A stretch of DNA of 64,000 bases, taken from NCBI GenBank assembly GCA_040398845.1, contig JBBATH010000005.1:124001-188000 (forward strand), in the 5' to 3' direction. The notes under the pieces were generated by a model. It saw nothing but the letters and a program-made list of their open reading frames with translations. It ran no database searches and was not told the DNA's origin. Position 1 is the stretch's first letter. The number at the start of each line of letters is the position of its first letter. The translations under genes were made by a program, and so were the position numbers. This document shows, piece after piece, positions 43,827-52,541 of this stretch. The stretch is from WLND01 sp040398845. Its GTDB lineage: Bacteria > Actinomycetota > Actinomycetes > S36-B12.

Positions 43827-44798
43827 CTACCCGATTGTCAGCACAATCTTCCCGTGGATATCACCTGCAGCCATGGCTTCAAAGGCCTCGGCAGCCCGGC
43901 CCATCGGCAACTCGCGGTCGATGATCGGGCGAGCCCCCGTGCGAACGAGGAGGTCGACGAGCTCACCCAGTTCGTCAGCGGTGCCCATCGTTGAGCCGAC
44001 AATGTTCAACTGAAGGAAGAACACCCGATTGAGGTCGGCCGGTGGATTGGCGCCCGAGGTCGCTCCCGAGATCACGATGGTCCCGCCCGGTCGCAGCGAT
44101 CGCAAGGAGTGGTCCCAGGTTGCCTCGCCCACGGTCTCCATGACGGCATCAACCTTGCCTGGGAGCTTCGCACCACTCTCAAATGCCGCGTCGGCACCGA
44201 TCGACAGGGCCCAGTCGCGCTTCTCCTCGGTCCGCGAAGTCACCCACACCGTGCGGCCGAGAGCCTTTCCGAGGACGATGAGCGCGGTGGCCACGCCGCC
44301 GGCAGCGCCCTGAACGAGGATCGTGTCACCCTCCGACGTCGCCGACTTCGTCTTGATCATCCGGTAGGCGGTGAGGTAGGCGACAGGCAGGCAGGCCGCC
44401 TCGGCCCAGGTCAGTTCGGAAGGCTTATCGATGAGATTGCGTGCCGGCACCCGCACCCTCTCCGCGAAGGTGCCGGGGTAGACCTCGCTTAGGAGCGATC
44501 GGCGAGCATCAAGGGTTTCATCGCCACGACCCACCCCCACATCGCCGACGACCCCGTGAACGATGACCTCACGGCCGTCGTCGGTGACTCCCGCTGCATC
44601 CGACCCAAGGATCATTGGTACCCGCTCGGCCGAAAGTGCCTGGCCTTTGAGCGACCATAAGTCGTGGTGGTTCAGGCTCGCCGCCTTCACGTGGACCGTC
44701 ACCCAGCCCTCTGGCGTAGACGGTTCGTCGATCTCACCGATCGTGAGGCAGGACAGCGGGTCGTCACGGCTTACTCCGTGCGCGTAGCAGGCGATCAT
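43827..44798 (-). CDS. Zinc-independent MDR family oxidoreductase (quinone reductase-like)
   Basis: A 323-residue medium-chain dehydrogenase/reductase. GroES-like N-terminus (KAASLNHHDLWSLKG), LGSDAAGVTDDGREV, and a Rossmann core with VQGAAGGVATALIVLGKALG (about 160-180). It lacks the structural-zinc four-Cys loop, so it resembles quinone oxidoreductase or enoyl reductases. Substrate unknown. Divergent from the threonine aldolase gene. Confidence 0.88.
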   Translation of the reverse strand: MIACYAHGVSRDDPLSCLTIGEIDEPSTPEGWVTVHVKAASLNHHDLWSLKGQALSAERVPMILGSDAAGVTDDGREVIVHGVVGDVGVGRGDETLDARRSLLSEVYPGTFAERVRVPARNLIDKPSELTWAEAACLPVAYLTAYRMIKTKSATSEGDTILVQGAAGGVATALIVLGKALGRTVWVTSRTEEKRDWALSIGADAAFESGAKLPGKVDAVMETVGEATWDHSLRSLRPGGTIVISGATSGANPPADLNRVFFLQLNIVGSTMGTADELGELVDLLVRTGARPIIDRELPMGRAAEAFEAMAAGDIHGKIVLTIG

Positions 44799-44851
44799 GG
44801 CCCGACTTTACTCAGCGAGCAGCTTCTCCCGCCATTGATACTGTTCCTTGC

Positions 44852-45904
44852 ATGAGAACCTTGGCGAGCGACAACTATTCAGGCGCCCATCCGGCGGTTC
44901 TCGAGGCGATTGCCTCAGCCAACGCCAATCATGCGCCGGCCTACGGCGGCGATTCGGTCACTGAGCGCGCCGTTGAGCTCTTCAGGGAGCACCTCGGCGC
45001 GCACGTCGACGTGTTCATGACCTTCAACGGCACCGGATCAAACGTCATCGGGATGCAGTCGCTCATGCGCTCGTGGGAGGCCATCATCTGTGCCTCATCC
45101 GCCCATATCAATGTCGATGAGGCCGGGGCGCCAGAGAAGTTGCTTGGGTCCAAGCTCATCACCCTCGACACCCCCGATGGCAAGCTCACCCCGGCGATGA
45201 TTGAGGCCGTGCAGTGGCGGGCCGGCGACATCCACCAGAGCCAGCCCAAGGTCGTGCTCATCACCCAATCGACCGAATCCGGCACGCGCTACTCCCCCGA
45301 GGAGGTCAGAGCTATCGCCGACACGGCCCATGCACGCGGCCTCTACCTCTACATGGATGGCGCCCGCATCGCCAATGCCGCTGCCGGTCTCGGAGTGGAA
45401 TTGCGGGCTATCACCACCGATGCCGGAGTCGATGCGATGTCGTTTGGTGGCACGAAGAACGGTACCATTCTTGCCGAAGCCGTCGTCATTCTCAACCCCC
45501 GACTCGCCACAGGCGGAGACTTGAGCGTCACCGAGAATCTCGGCTTCATCCGCAAGCAATACATGCAGTTGTCAAGCAAGATGCGATTCAATTCGGCCCA
45601 ATTCATCGCACTGCTCACCGATGATCTGTGGCGCGAGAATGCATCGCATGCCAACGCCATGGCTCAGCGCCTAGCCGCTGCGGTCGCTGATGTTCCCGGG
45701 TTGACGATTGAGCGGCCTGTCGAGGCGAACGGAGTGTTCGCGACCATTCCAGCCCATACGATCCCGATCCTTCAGCAGCACACGCCCTTCTACGTGTGGG
45801 ACGAGGCCGCAAGCGAGGTCCGGTGGCTGTGCTCGTGGGACACGACTGAGCAGGAGATCGACGACTTCGCATCGACGGTTAAGTCTGTCCTCTCCGGTAC
45901 CTGA
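44852..45904 (+). CDS. ltaE: Low-specificity L-threonine aldolase
   Basis: PLP fold-type I enzyme cleaving threonine to glycine and acetaldehyde. N-terminal SDNYSGAHPAVLEAI, DGARIANAAAGL (Asp169 binds PLP) and the PLP lysine K202 in SFGGTKNGT are clear. Length 350 is typical. The ATG follows a short 53-base gap from the divergent MDR gene. It overlaps the sodX stop by 26 bases. Confidence 0.93.
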   Translation: MRTLASDNYSGAHPAVLEAIASANANHAPAYGGDSVTERAVELFREHLGAHVDVFMTFNGTGSNVIGMQSLMRSWEAIICASSAHINVDEAGAPEKLLGSKLITLDTPDGKLTPAMIEAVQWRAGDIHQSQPKVVLITQSTESGTRYSPEEVRAIADTAHARGLYLYMDGARIANAAAGLGVELRAITTDAGVDAMSFGGTKNGTILAEAVVILNPRLATGGDLSVTENLGFIRKQYMQLSSKMRFNSAQFIALLTDDLWRENASHANAMAQRLAAAVADVPGLTIERPVEANGVFATIPAHTIPILQQHTPFYVWDEAASEVRWLCSWDTTEQEIDDFASTVKSVLSGT

Positions 45905-46178
45905 GGACGAGGCAGCCGATCACGCGGTCGCGGGGCACCACACCGAAGCCGCGACTGTCGTCACTCCAAGCAGCGTTGTCACCCTCGACCCACCATCCGT
46001 GAGGTTCCTCGCGCATGGCTCGCTTCACGATGAGCAGGTCAGGTCGCGTGGGATGACAAATCAGCAGGACGTCGCCGGGCCGGATGCGTCCAATGGTGCG
46101 AACGAGCCACCAGTCCCCGGAATGCAGGGCCGGCTCCATTGACGGTCCGGCAATGCAGACCGCGGTCAATCCGAGCAT
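45879..46178 (-). CDS. sodX: Nickel-type superoxide dismutase maturation protease
   Basis: A 99-residue S24/S26-type peptidase that trims the Ni-SOD propeptide. The nucleophile Ser13 is in AGPSMEP and the general base Lys52 in LLIVKRAM; RPGDVLL and GDNAAWSDDSRGFG are family motifs. I choose the ATG at 46178, with GGGAGG about 9 bases upstream; a GTG at 46232 would add 18 residues. It is divergent from sodN with a 93-base shared promoter region. Confidence 0.9.
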   Translation of the reverse strand: MLGLTAVCIAGPSMEPALHSGDWWLVRTIGRIRPGDVLLICHPTRPDLLIVKRAMREEPHGWWVEGDNAAWSDDSRGFGVVPRDRVIGCLVLRYRRGQT

Positions 46179-46271
46179 CGCCCCATCCTCCCGCGCTCCC
46201 GCGTCGACGATCGGCGCTAGGCTTAGATCCACATTCGTTTATTGCTGCCGTTGACCACCGAAGGGAACACC

Positions 46272-46670
46272 ATGCTTACCCGTTTCTTCGCCCCCACGCA
46301 GACTGCCTACGCACACTGCGACCTCCCCTGCGGCGTTTACGACCCCGCTCAGGCCCGCCTCGAGGCTGAGTCGGTCAAGGCCTGCATGGTCAAGTACCAC
46401 GCCTCCGATGATGCCGACTTCAAGGGACGCGCGATCACGATCAAGGAAGACCGCTCGAACATGGTCAAGGAGCACCTGTGGGTCCTGTGGACCGACTATT
46501 TCAAGGCACCGCACTTCGAGCAGTACCCGCAGTTGAACAGCCTGTTCAACGAGGCAACGAAGCTCGCTGGTGCGGGCGGCACCAAGGGCACGGTCGATGT
46601 CGCTGTCGCCGACAACCTCCTCACCAAGATCGATGAGATCGCTGTCATCTTCTGGGAGACCAAGAAGTAG
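46272..46670 (+). CDS. sodN: Superoxide dismutase, Ni
   Basis: A 132-residue Ni-SOD precursor. The propeptide MLTRFFAPTQTAYA (1-14) is removed to expose the nickel hook HCDLPCGVYDP, whose His1, Cys2 and Cys6 ligate Ni. The rest is a four-helix bundle ending IAVIFWETKK. GAAGGGAAC lies just before the ATG at 46272. With sodX it forms a complete cytoplasmic Ni-SOD unit, common in aquatic and soil actinobacteria. Confidence 0.97.
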   Translation: MLTRFFAPTQTAYAHCDLPCGVYDPAQARLEAESVKACMVKYHASDDADFKGRAITIKEDRSNMVKEHLWVLWTDYFKAPHFEQYPQLNSLFNEATKLAGAGGTKGTVDVAVADNLLTKIDEIAVIFWETKK

Positions 46671-46723
46671 GTCAGTTTCCGACACCTCCCCAGCGCGGGG
46701 CTCGCAGCCGAGCGCCGGGATTC

Positions 46724-46758
46724 GATGGTCCTCGAAGCTTCGCGCATCGGGGACCATC
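46724..46758. terminator. Bidirectional hairpin between sodN and the PNGase F-like gene
   Basis: GATGGTCC (46724-46731) pairs with GGACCATC (46751-46758); an inner palindrome CGAAGCTTCG sits in the loop. It overlaps the stop codon of the convergent PNGase F-like gene and lies 53 bases after sodN, fitting a shared terminator. Confidence 0.55.
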
Positions 46759-47812
46759 AGTCGTTTGAGTAGGCGATGAGGACCGTTGACAACCGGTAGG
46801 TAGGCGGAGTGTGGCGTCCGCCGTCGTACTCGGCCCCCGTACCGAGCGTGCACGTCGTCGGGATGAACGGCGCCGCTCCCGGTCGACAGCCGTTGACGTA
46901 GGGAGTGACCGAATATGCCAACCGTGCAGCGCTCCCTCGAATATCGCCGCTCACGTCAACATCCCACGGCTTGACGAGTGCTCCCGGGCACCATCCTGCC
47001 CGCGAATACCAGTAGTTACCTCGCTGGCCCCGAACTCCCGACGTGGCGCAATCGTTGCGCCAACCGACCACGTCGTGCCGCACCCCATTGACCCGGATGG
47101 TGTGGGTACGGGGACAGAATTCGGCGCAGTCATCCTCATTTCCCTGCCCATGGCCCGTCACGAACGTCCGCAGGGAGAACCTCTTCGCCTCAGGGAGTTC
47201 TAGGGTGACAGTGGGCGCGTCGACCGCTGTCGGGACGATCGGATCTCCATATCGAACCTCGCGGGGGGACCACACCGGGATAACTGCGATGGCCTTGCGA
47301 TCGGGACGACCTGGGACAAGGTCGAACGATGTACTGAGTTGCCAGCCAGTGCCGCCGTCGCTGCCCGGCCCAACCCACGTGTCGATGTGGGCTACCAGAG
47401 TCACGTCTCCGGTCAAAAGCGGGCGCATGTCGGTGACGTCGAGGGACCATCGACCTCCCACCCCGTACGGCGTCATGAACCGCGCGAGCTCGATGACTGT
47501 CGCCGGGGAGTCGTCTGTTCCGGGCTCGGTCACCACTCCGATGGTCCCGTACCGGTCCCACGGATCGCATCCCCCATCGGGGCAGTCCAGGCGCACACGC
47601 ATGGTGATGCGCGAAAAATCGCCGCTCACCGGGAACGAGGCCAGGGTCGTTACGTCTCGCCGGTTGTCGTCTGCGGAGAAGTAAACGGGGGTATCGTCGA
47701 AGCTGGGAACCTTGACCAAACGTGGCTCCGCATGGGCGGTCGATGTCTGAGCCGGTGCGAGAAGGGTTAACATCACGGCAGTCACGAGGACGAGGTTTCT
47801 GAGCCAGTTCAT
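46757..47812 (-). CDS. Secreted PNGase F-like protein
   Basis: A 351-residue exported protein (signal 1-28, cleavage after AHA). The two halves resemble the N- and C-domains of peptide-N-glycosidase F: CDPWDRYGTIGVV (82-94), LARFMTPYG (109-117), then GHGQGNEDDCAEFCPRTH (220-237), HDVVGWRNDC and SRAGWCPGALVKPWD. Cys pairs suggest disulfides. The Asp and Glu in DPWDR and CAEFC sit where the PNGase F catalytic acids are expected, but activity is unproven. It ends convergently on sodN and is divergent from a small secreted protein. Confidence 0.75.
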   Translation of the reverse strand: MNWLRNLVLVTAVMLTLLAPAQTSTAHAEPRLVKVPSFDDTPVYFSADDNRRDVTTLASFPVSGDFSRITMRVRLDCPDGGCDPWDRYGTIGVVTEPGTDDSPATVIELARFMTPYGVGGRWSLDVTDMRPLLTGDVTLVAHIDTWVGPGSDGGTGWQLSTSFDLVPGRPDRKAIAVIPVWSPREVRYGDPIVPTAVDAPTVTLELPEAKRFSLRTFVTGHGQGNEDDCAEFCPRTHTIRVNGVRHDVVGWRNDCATSGVRGQRGNYWYSRAGWCPGALVKPWDVDVSGDIRGSAARLAYSVTPYVNGCRPGAAPFIPTTCTLGTGAEYDGGRHTPPTYRLSTVLIAYSND

Positions 47813-47841
47813 CGATAATCCATGAGCAGCAGTGTAAGGAG

Positions 47842-48210
47842 GTGGACGTCATTCGCTGGGCCGCGTCGCTTGCATTGGCACTGTGCACCATCTTCGGACC
47901 GAGCCTCGGCAGCGCTCAGGCCCAAGAGGTTGCCGGACTGCGATGGTCGATCGTGAAGAAGCCGGACTGCCCACCCCGTTCCTGCTGGCAGGTGCGGGTC
48001 ACCGCAGCATCGACCTCCTGCCCCCACGGCCTCTACCTCGCCCTCAATCAATGGACCGAGGCCGACCTGCGCTCAACGAGCAACGTCTTCCTCTCCGATG
48101 TCACCGCGGTCCTCCCGCGGCTGCGAAGTCGCGAGACCGTTATTGTCACTCTGCCACGGTCAGCGCGGAGCGCGCAGGGCGTCTCGATGAGTGAGATCAA
48201 CTGTTACTGA
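47842..48210 (+). CDS. Small secreted cysteine-containing protein
   Basis: A 122-residue protein with a signal peptide (cleavage after SAQA, about residue 27) and a mature domain with Cys residues in DCPPRSCWQV, SCPHGLY and the final INCY, suggesting two disulfides. I do not recognise a family. The AAGGAGG ribosome site directly abuts the GTG; an ATT three codons later would be spaced better, so the start is uncertain. Divergent from the PNGase F-like gene, with which it may share regulation. Confidence 0.6.
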   Translation: MDVIRWAASLALALCTIFGPSLGSAQAQEVAGLRWSIVKKPDCPPRSCWQVRVTAASTSCPHGLYLALNQWTEADLRSTSNVFLSDVTAVLPRLRSRETVIVTLPRSARSAQGVSMSEINCY

Positions 48211-48253
48211 GGGCACCCCTGGTCAGCCACCAGGCGAAAGCTGCTCAGCCTCG

Positions 48254-48272
48254 TATACTGATTGAACAATCA
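48254..48272 (+). promoter_or_regulatory. -10 box overlapping a palindrome upstream of the RutE-like gene
   Basis: TATACT (48254-48259) is a good -10 box, and the perfect palindrome TGATTG-AA-CAATCA (48259-48272) begins on its last base. It lies 45 bases before the ATG at 48317. It could be an operator for a local regulator, none of which is adjacent. Confidence 0.5.
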
Positions 48273-48316
48273 ATTACCAGACCGCGGCGTACCCCGCCGG
48301 GCACCGAGGAGACGCG

Positions 48317-48946
48317 ATGACCGCCACGACCCAATCCGCCACCTTCGAAGCAGCGAGCAGTCGAACCATCGATGGGTTGGCCGCGAGTCTGCTCTTCAAG
48401 GATGCCCACACCGCCTACGGCTTCACCGCCGCACCGGTCAGTGACGAGGTGCTCGCAGACCTCTACAGCCTCATGCGCTTCGGCCCGACCGCGATGAACA
48501 CCCAGCCGCTGCGCATCACTTTTATACGCAGCGATGAGGCCAAGGCCCGACTTCTCCCACTGCTCGCGGAGGGCAACCGGCCCAAGTCACTCTCCGCCCC
48601 AGTGGTCGCCATCCTCGCCGCCGACACCAACTTCCACGAGCATCTTCATCGCATCCTGCCGCAGGTTCCGGACGCAAAGGACAAATTCGCCGATGATGCC
48701 GCTCGGATCCAAGCGGCCCTGTTTAATGCGACCCTTCAGGCCGGTTACTTCATCATCGCCGCCCGAGCAGTCGGTCTTGATGCCGGCCCGATGGGCGGGT
48801 TCAACAAGGCGGGCGTTGACGCGGAGTTCTTCTCCGGCACCGGTCTGCAATCTCTGCTCGTCGTGAATCTAGGGCAGGTGGCCGATGGAGCAAACAATCC
48901 GCGTAGTCCCCGTCACGCATACGACGAGGCGGTCACCGTCCTGTAG
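48317..48946 (+). CDS. RutE-like malonic semialdehyde reductase / nitroreductase
   Basis: A 209-residue FMN nitroreductase-family protein of the RutE/HadB subgroup: LMRFGPTAMNTQPLRITFI, LQAGYFIIAARAVGLDAGPM and a C-terminal NPRSPRHAYDEAV are subgroup marks. RutE reduces malonic semialdehyde from pyrimidine breakdown; no other rut genes are in the window, so substrate is open. CGAGGAGAC lies just before the ATG. Confidence 0.87.
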   Translation: MTATTQSATFEAASSRTIDGLAASLLFKDAHTAYGFTAAPVSDEVLADLYSLMRFGPTAMNTQPLRITFIRSDEAKARLLPLLAEGNRPKSLSAPVVAILAADTNFHEHLHRILPQVPDAKDKFADDAARIQAALFNATLQAGYFIIAARAVGLDAGPMGGFNKAGVDAEFFSGTGLQSLLVVNLGQVADGANNPRSPRHAYDEAVTVL

Positions 48947-48987
48947 TCGCTCTCAGCTCAGCGCGCCACGTCCTAGGCTCAGTACCC

Positions 48988-49515
48988 ATGCCGACACCTG
49001 AGAGCAACACCTTGCCTACCGGCCATATTCGCAGGGCCGCTCCCAGCGACATCGGTGAGATCCTCGCAATGGTGCGTGAGCTAGCCGAGTACGAGCGGCT
49101 CGCAGATCAGGCGGTCGCCACTCCCGCGCAATTCCACGCAGCCCTCTTCGGGTCAGCCCCAGCCGTTTATGCCCTCGTCGTTGACGACGACCCCGAAGCG
49201 AGCACCCTTGCCGGCTTCGCCATCTACTTCCTCAACTTCTCGACTTGGCTCGGCGTCCATGGCCTCTACCTCGAGGACCTGTTCGTTCGTCCGGCATTTC
49301 GTGGCCGTGGCTTCGGCAAGGCACTCCTCGCCACGATGGCGAAGGTGTGCGTCGACGAGGGGTACGGACGCTTCGAATGGTGGGTCCTCGACTGGAACGA
49401 CGATGCCCTGAAGGTCTACGCCTCGATCGGGGCGGTGCCGATGGATGAATGGACGGTTCAGCGGGTGAGCGGACAGGCACTCATCGACCTTGCGGCCCTC
49501 GCGAACCCCACGTAG
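48988..49515 (+). CDS. GNAT family N-acetyltransferase
   Basis: A 175-residue acetyl-CoA-dependent acetyltransferase. The sequence VHGLYLEDLFVRPAFRGRGFGKALL (split motif: LYLEDLFVRP then RGRGFGKAL) binds CoA, and FEWWVLDWNDDALKVYASIGA is motif B; both resemble diamine acetyltransferase-like proteins. Its 3' end overlaps the convergent amine oxidase gene by 35 bases. Confidence 0.9.
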   Translation: MPTPESNTLPTGHIRRAAPSDIGEILAMVRELAEYERLADQAVATPAQFHAALFGSAPAVYALVVDDDPEASTLAGFAIYFLNFSTWLGVHGLYLEDLFVRPAFRGRGFGKALLATMAKVCVDEGYGRFEWWVLDWNDDALKVYASIGAVPMDEWTVQRVSGQALIDLAALANPT

Positions 49516-50749
49516 CCAGCACCTCTTGGGCCACCCGCTCCCCCGACCGCAGGGCCCCCTCCATGAGACCTGACCATGGTCCGGCAGTGTGTTCCCCGGC
49601 AAAGTGCAGGCGGCCAACCCGCGTGGCCATGAGGTCAGGGTCGTCCTCGTGGCTCACCGAGCGCTCCGCGGAATAGGCCATGCCAGCCCAAGGATCATCG
49701 GCCCAGGTCGACAGGAGCACCCGATCAACATCGAGTGAGAGTTCCGGTCGCAGGTCTGCGAGGCGGGCGAGCCAGCCTCCCGGACCGCTCATCACGCCGA
49801 GTCGGTCCAGCGCTGGCATTGAGCCTGCGAAGCAGTGCGCAATCGGCTGCGTCACGCCTGATGCATCGGTCGCCACCCAAGTCCAGTAGCCGTCTGGCAC
49901 CGACAGCACCGCTGACGCAGGCGCCGGCTGCGTAAGCATGACGTGCAACTTCGCCGCCTGACCAAGTCCGGTTCGCGACCACGCTTCGACCTTCCATGCA
50001 GGTAACGCCGGCTCAACCGGCATGGCACTCGAGCAGGCAAGCGGCACCGTGACGATGACCGCATCAGCCCGCTCCGGCCCCTCATCGGTCCAGGCCGTGG
50101 CCGAGCCCTCGTCATGAGTAAGCCGGCGGACCGGGCAGCCGAGCCGAACTCGATTACCGAGATGGGCGGCAAGGCCATGGGCGATTCCCTGGTTGCCACC
50201 GGCGACCCGATACGTAGGATTCGGCTCGAATGCCGACGCCGTCCCCTGCAGCGCCCTGCACGAGAGCTCGGTCACCTCCGCCGCCCAGCTGATCGAAATG
50301 CGCGTAAGTATTGCCTCGACCGCTGCCCGGCTCACTCCACCTGCTGAACCCGGCTGGGTCGCCAGCACTTGCTCGGCGATGCCTGCGACCGAGACCGAGC
50401 TCGGCGCTTTCGCGGCTGCGTCGGCAAGAATCGCCGCGGTCGCGGCAACCTCCCCAACCGTCACCGGCACCCCACCCCGAGGCTCGCGAACGTAATAGCT
50501 CATCGTCGTGTTCGCAAGCTCCAGGCCAAGGCGTGCGACCCACGTGGTGAGGTGCTCGTACCCATCGAGGACGAACTCGGCGCCACGCTCGATCACGGTT
50601 CCCTTGTCACCTGGCACTAGTTCCCAGGACCAGACGCGCCCGCCGACGCGGTCACGCGCCTCAAGAACCGTCACATCCACTCCGGCATCGGCGAGCACCC
50701 AAGCCGCACTGAGCCCAGCCAACCCTGCACCAACGATGATCACCCGCAT
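49481..50749 (-). CDS. Flavin monoamine oxidase family protein
   Basis: A 422-residue FAD enzyme. Dinucleotide-binding motif VGAGLAGLSAAWVLADAG (about 6-23) and the GG motif EARDRVGGRVWS (about 30-41) are clear; the C-terminal FAD-contact region is LHFAGEHTAGPWSGLMEGAL. It oxidises an amine or acts on a related substrate that I cannot assign. The start ATG lies 85 bases from the divergent anti-sigma gene. Confidence 0.9.
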   Translation of the reverse strand: MRVIIVGAGLAGLSAAWVLADAGVDVTVLEARDRVGGRVWSWELVPGDKGTVIERGAEFVLDGYEHLTTWVARLGLELANTTMSYYVREPRGGVPVTVGEVAATAAILADAAAKAPSSVSVAGIAEQVLATQPGSAGGVSRAAVEAILTRISISWAAEVTELSCRALQGTASAFEPNPTYRVAGGNQGIAHGLAAHLGNRVRLGCPVRRLTHDEGSATAWTDEGPERADAVIVTVPLACSSAMPVEPALPAWKVEAWSRTGLGQAAKLHVMLTQPAPASAVLSVPDGYWTWVATDASGVTQPIAHCFAGSMPALDRLGVMSGPGGWLARLADLRPELSLDVDRVLLSTWADDPWAGMAYSAERSVSHEDDPDLMATRVGRLHFAGEHTAGPWSGLMEGALRSGERVAQEVLATWGSRGPQGR

Positions 50750-50834
50750 GCGCCCACCGTATGCCCGAAGCGGCCTCCGGAGTTCCTGGCACGCCCAGCG
50801 ATAGGCTCACCTCACTTGCGAAGGAGGTCTGCCA

Positions 50835-51209
50835 ATGCTCGAGCCCATCACCTTGAGTTTTCCGGCGCACGCAGCGAATGTGACCCTCGCACGCACCACG
50901 GCGGCGACGCTCGCAGCCCGGCTCGACTTCACGATTGATCAGGTCGAAGACGCCCGCCTCGCAATCGATGAAGCGGTATCCCAACTCATCACTGGTGACG
51001 ACGAGACCATCACCTGCTCGTTCCTCATCTCGGGCTCCGAGCTCACCATGGTCGTGACCTCGAATGCGTTAAATGCGACTCTCCCGGATCCGGAGGGATT
51101 CGGGTGGATCGTCATGCGGGCCCTTGTTGACGAGGTTCACGCCGATGAACTCGGCGGACTCGTGACCCTTACCCTGCTCATGCGCGGTCTGGAGCCAGCA
51201 GGGGCATGA
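50835..51209 (+). CDS. RsbW-like anti-sigma factor (ATP-binding)
   Basis: A 124-residue GHKL-fold protein: the N-box region DQVEDARLAIDEAVSQL (about 35-51) and a C-terminal strand pattern fit anti-sigma kinases such as RsbW/UsfX. The glycine-rich G1/G2 boxes are weak (GFGWIVMRALVDEV). Its stop overlaps the sigma gene start by 4 bases, so it is the likely partner of that sigma factor. GAAGGAGG sits 7 bases before the ATG. Confidence 0.85.
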   Translation: MLEPITLSFPAHAANVTLARTTAATLAARLDFTIDQVEDARLAIDEAVSQLITGDDETITCSFLISGSELTMVVTSNALNATLPDPEGFGWIVMRALVDEVHADELGGLVTLTLLMRGLEPAGA

Positions 51210-52027
51210 AGGCGAGCGGGCGAACGTCGCGCTGGACAGCGGAGCAGCGTGACCGTGAACGCGAGCTGTTCGCCGAGTTTGCCAGGCTTCGCGCCCCCAA
51301 CGACCGGCGCGACGTCGTCGACGACTCGATGGAGAAGTCCGAACTTCGAGCAGTGCGCGACGAGCTCGTCACGATGCACCTTGGACTCGTGCACCATCTC
51401 GCGCAGCGATACGGGGCGCGCGGATCATCGGGCGACGACGTCGTTCAAGTTGGGATTGTCGGCCTCATCAACGCCGTCGACCGCTTCGACCTCGACCGGG
51501 GCCATGAGTTCAGCACCTTCGCCACCCCCCACATCATCGGCGAAATGCGCAAGTTCTTTCGCGACGACTCATGGGCGGTGCACGTGCCCCGGCGACTTCG
51601 CGATCTCACCTCCTCGGTCAACCGCGCGAGGGACGACCTGTCGGCTCATCTCGGGCGTTCGCCAACGGTGGCGGAGCTCAGCGCCCACCTCGAGGTCACT
51701 CCGGAAGAGATTCTTTCGGCACTTGAAGCAGCGACCGCCCGCGATGCGGCATCACTCGACACCCCCGTCGATTCCAGGGGGCGCAGCCTCGCAGAAACCA
51801 GGGGCCTCCCTGACACTTCATTCGAACAGGTCGAGAATCGAATGATCGCCAATTCACTACTCGACACCCTTCCTGAGCGCGAACGTCGCATCGTCATCGC
51901 GAAGATCTACGAAGAGCTCGGCCAGTCCCAGATCGCCGAAGAGCTCGGAATCTCCCAGGTCCACGTGTCGCGACTCCTCGACGCATCAATGGAGAAGTTA
52001 CGCAAAGAGGGCACGACGCGCACGTGA
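51206..52027 (+). CDS. SigB/SigF-family sigma factor
   Basis: A 273-residue stress or development sigma factor. Region 2 contains GLVHHLAQRYGARGSSGDDVVQVGIVGLINAVDRFD (read as HHLAQRYGARG, then DDVVQVGIVGL, INAVDRFD) and FSTFATPHIIGEMRKFFRDD; region 3 HVPRRLRDL; region 4 ends in an HTH ELGQSQIAEELGISQVHVSR (20 residues). The length and order with an RsbW-like gene match M. tuberculosis usfX-sigF. Confidence 0.92.
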   Translation: MKASGRTSRWTAEQRDRERELFAEFARLRAPNDRRDVVDDSMEKSELRAVRDELVTMHLGLVHHLAQRYGARGSSGDDVVQVGIVGLINAVDRFDLDRGHEFSTFATPHIIGEMRKFFRDDSWAVHVPRRLRDLTSSVNRARDDLSAHLGRSPTVAELSAHLEVTPEEILSALEAATARDAASLDTPVDSRGRSLAETRGLPDTSFEQVENRMIANSLLDTLPERERRIVIAKIYEELGQSQIAEELGISQVHVSRLLDASMEKLRKEGTTRT

Positions 52028-52042
52028 CTGAAGGCGGGAGGC

Positions 52043-52450
52043 TCATTCCGAATGTTCGGCGAGTGAGCGAGTCACCGCGGGAGTGAAGACGAGGACGACG
52101 CCGGTGGCCGCGAGCAGGATGATGATGATGCCCGCGATTCGCTCAACCCCGCCAACTGCCGACACCAACGGGCCTCCAATCACCAGCGCGATCAGCTGGG
52201 CCAGCAGGAACGGTGCACGTGCCCATCGCCGCTCCCGCATCCAGCCGGTCCCGACGAGCACGAGCCCCGCCCCGAATGCACCGAGGATCGCGATCTGCAA
52301 GATGAGTGCCGGCACGCTCGAGACTTCCGCCGGTCCGGTTGCGCCGATTCGGATGCCCTCTGCCGCGTCGTACACCGCATAGGCAAGCAGTCCAATTCCC
52401 TCGATTACCGCGATGACGCCGAGGAAGATGAAGGGACGCCTTGGGATCAT
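52043..52450 (-). CDS. Small polytopic membrane protein
   Basis: About 135 residues with four membrane helices (FIFLGVIAVIEGIGLLAYAV, then segments near 50-70, 80-100 and 105-125). I do not recognise a firm family. I start at the ATG at 52450 (IPRRPFIF); a GTG at 52459 or a longer reading to 52528 is possible. Lies convergent with the sigma factor gene and divergent from the lipid kinase gene. Confidence 0.65.
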   Translation of the reverse strand: MIPRRPFIFLGVIAVIEGIGLLAYAVYDAAEGIRIGATGPAEVSSVPALILQIAILGAFGAGLVLVGTGWMRERRWARAPFLLAQLIALVIGGPLVSAVGGVERIAGIIIILLAATGVVLVFTPAVTRSLAEHSE

Positions 52451-52541
52451 GCCTACCACGAGCCCAATGCTACGGCGTGGTTCCAGAACGGGGCCGGACC
52501 TGCATCTGCACCACCCACAACGGCGCAACTAGGGTGGTCGA

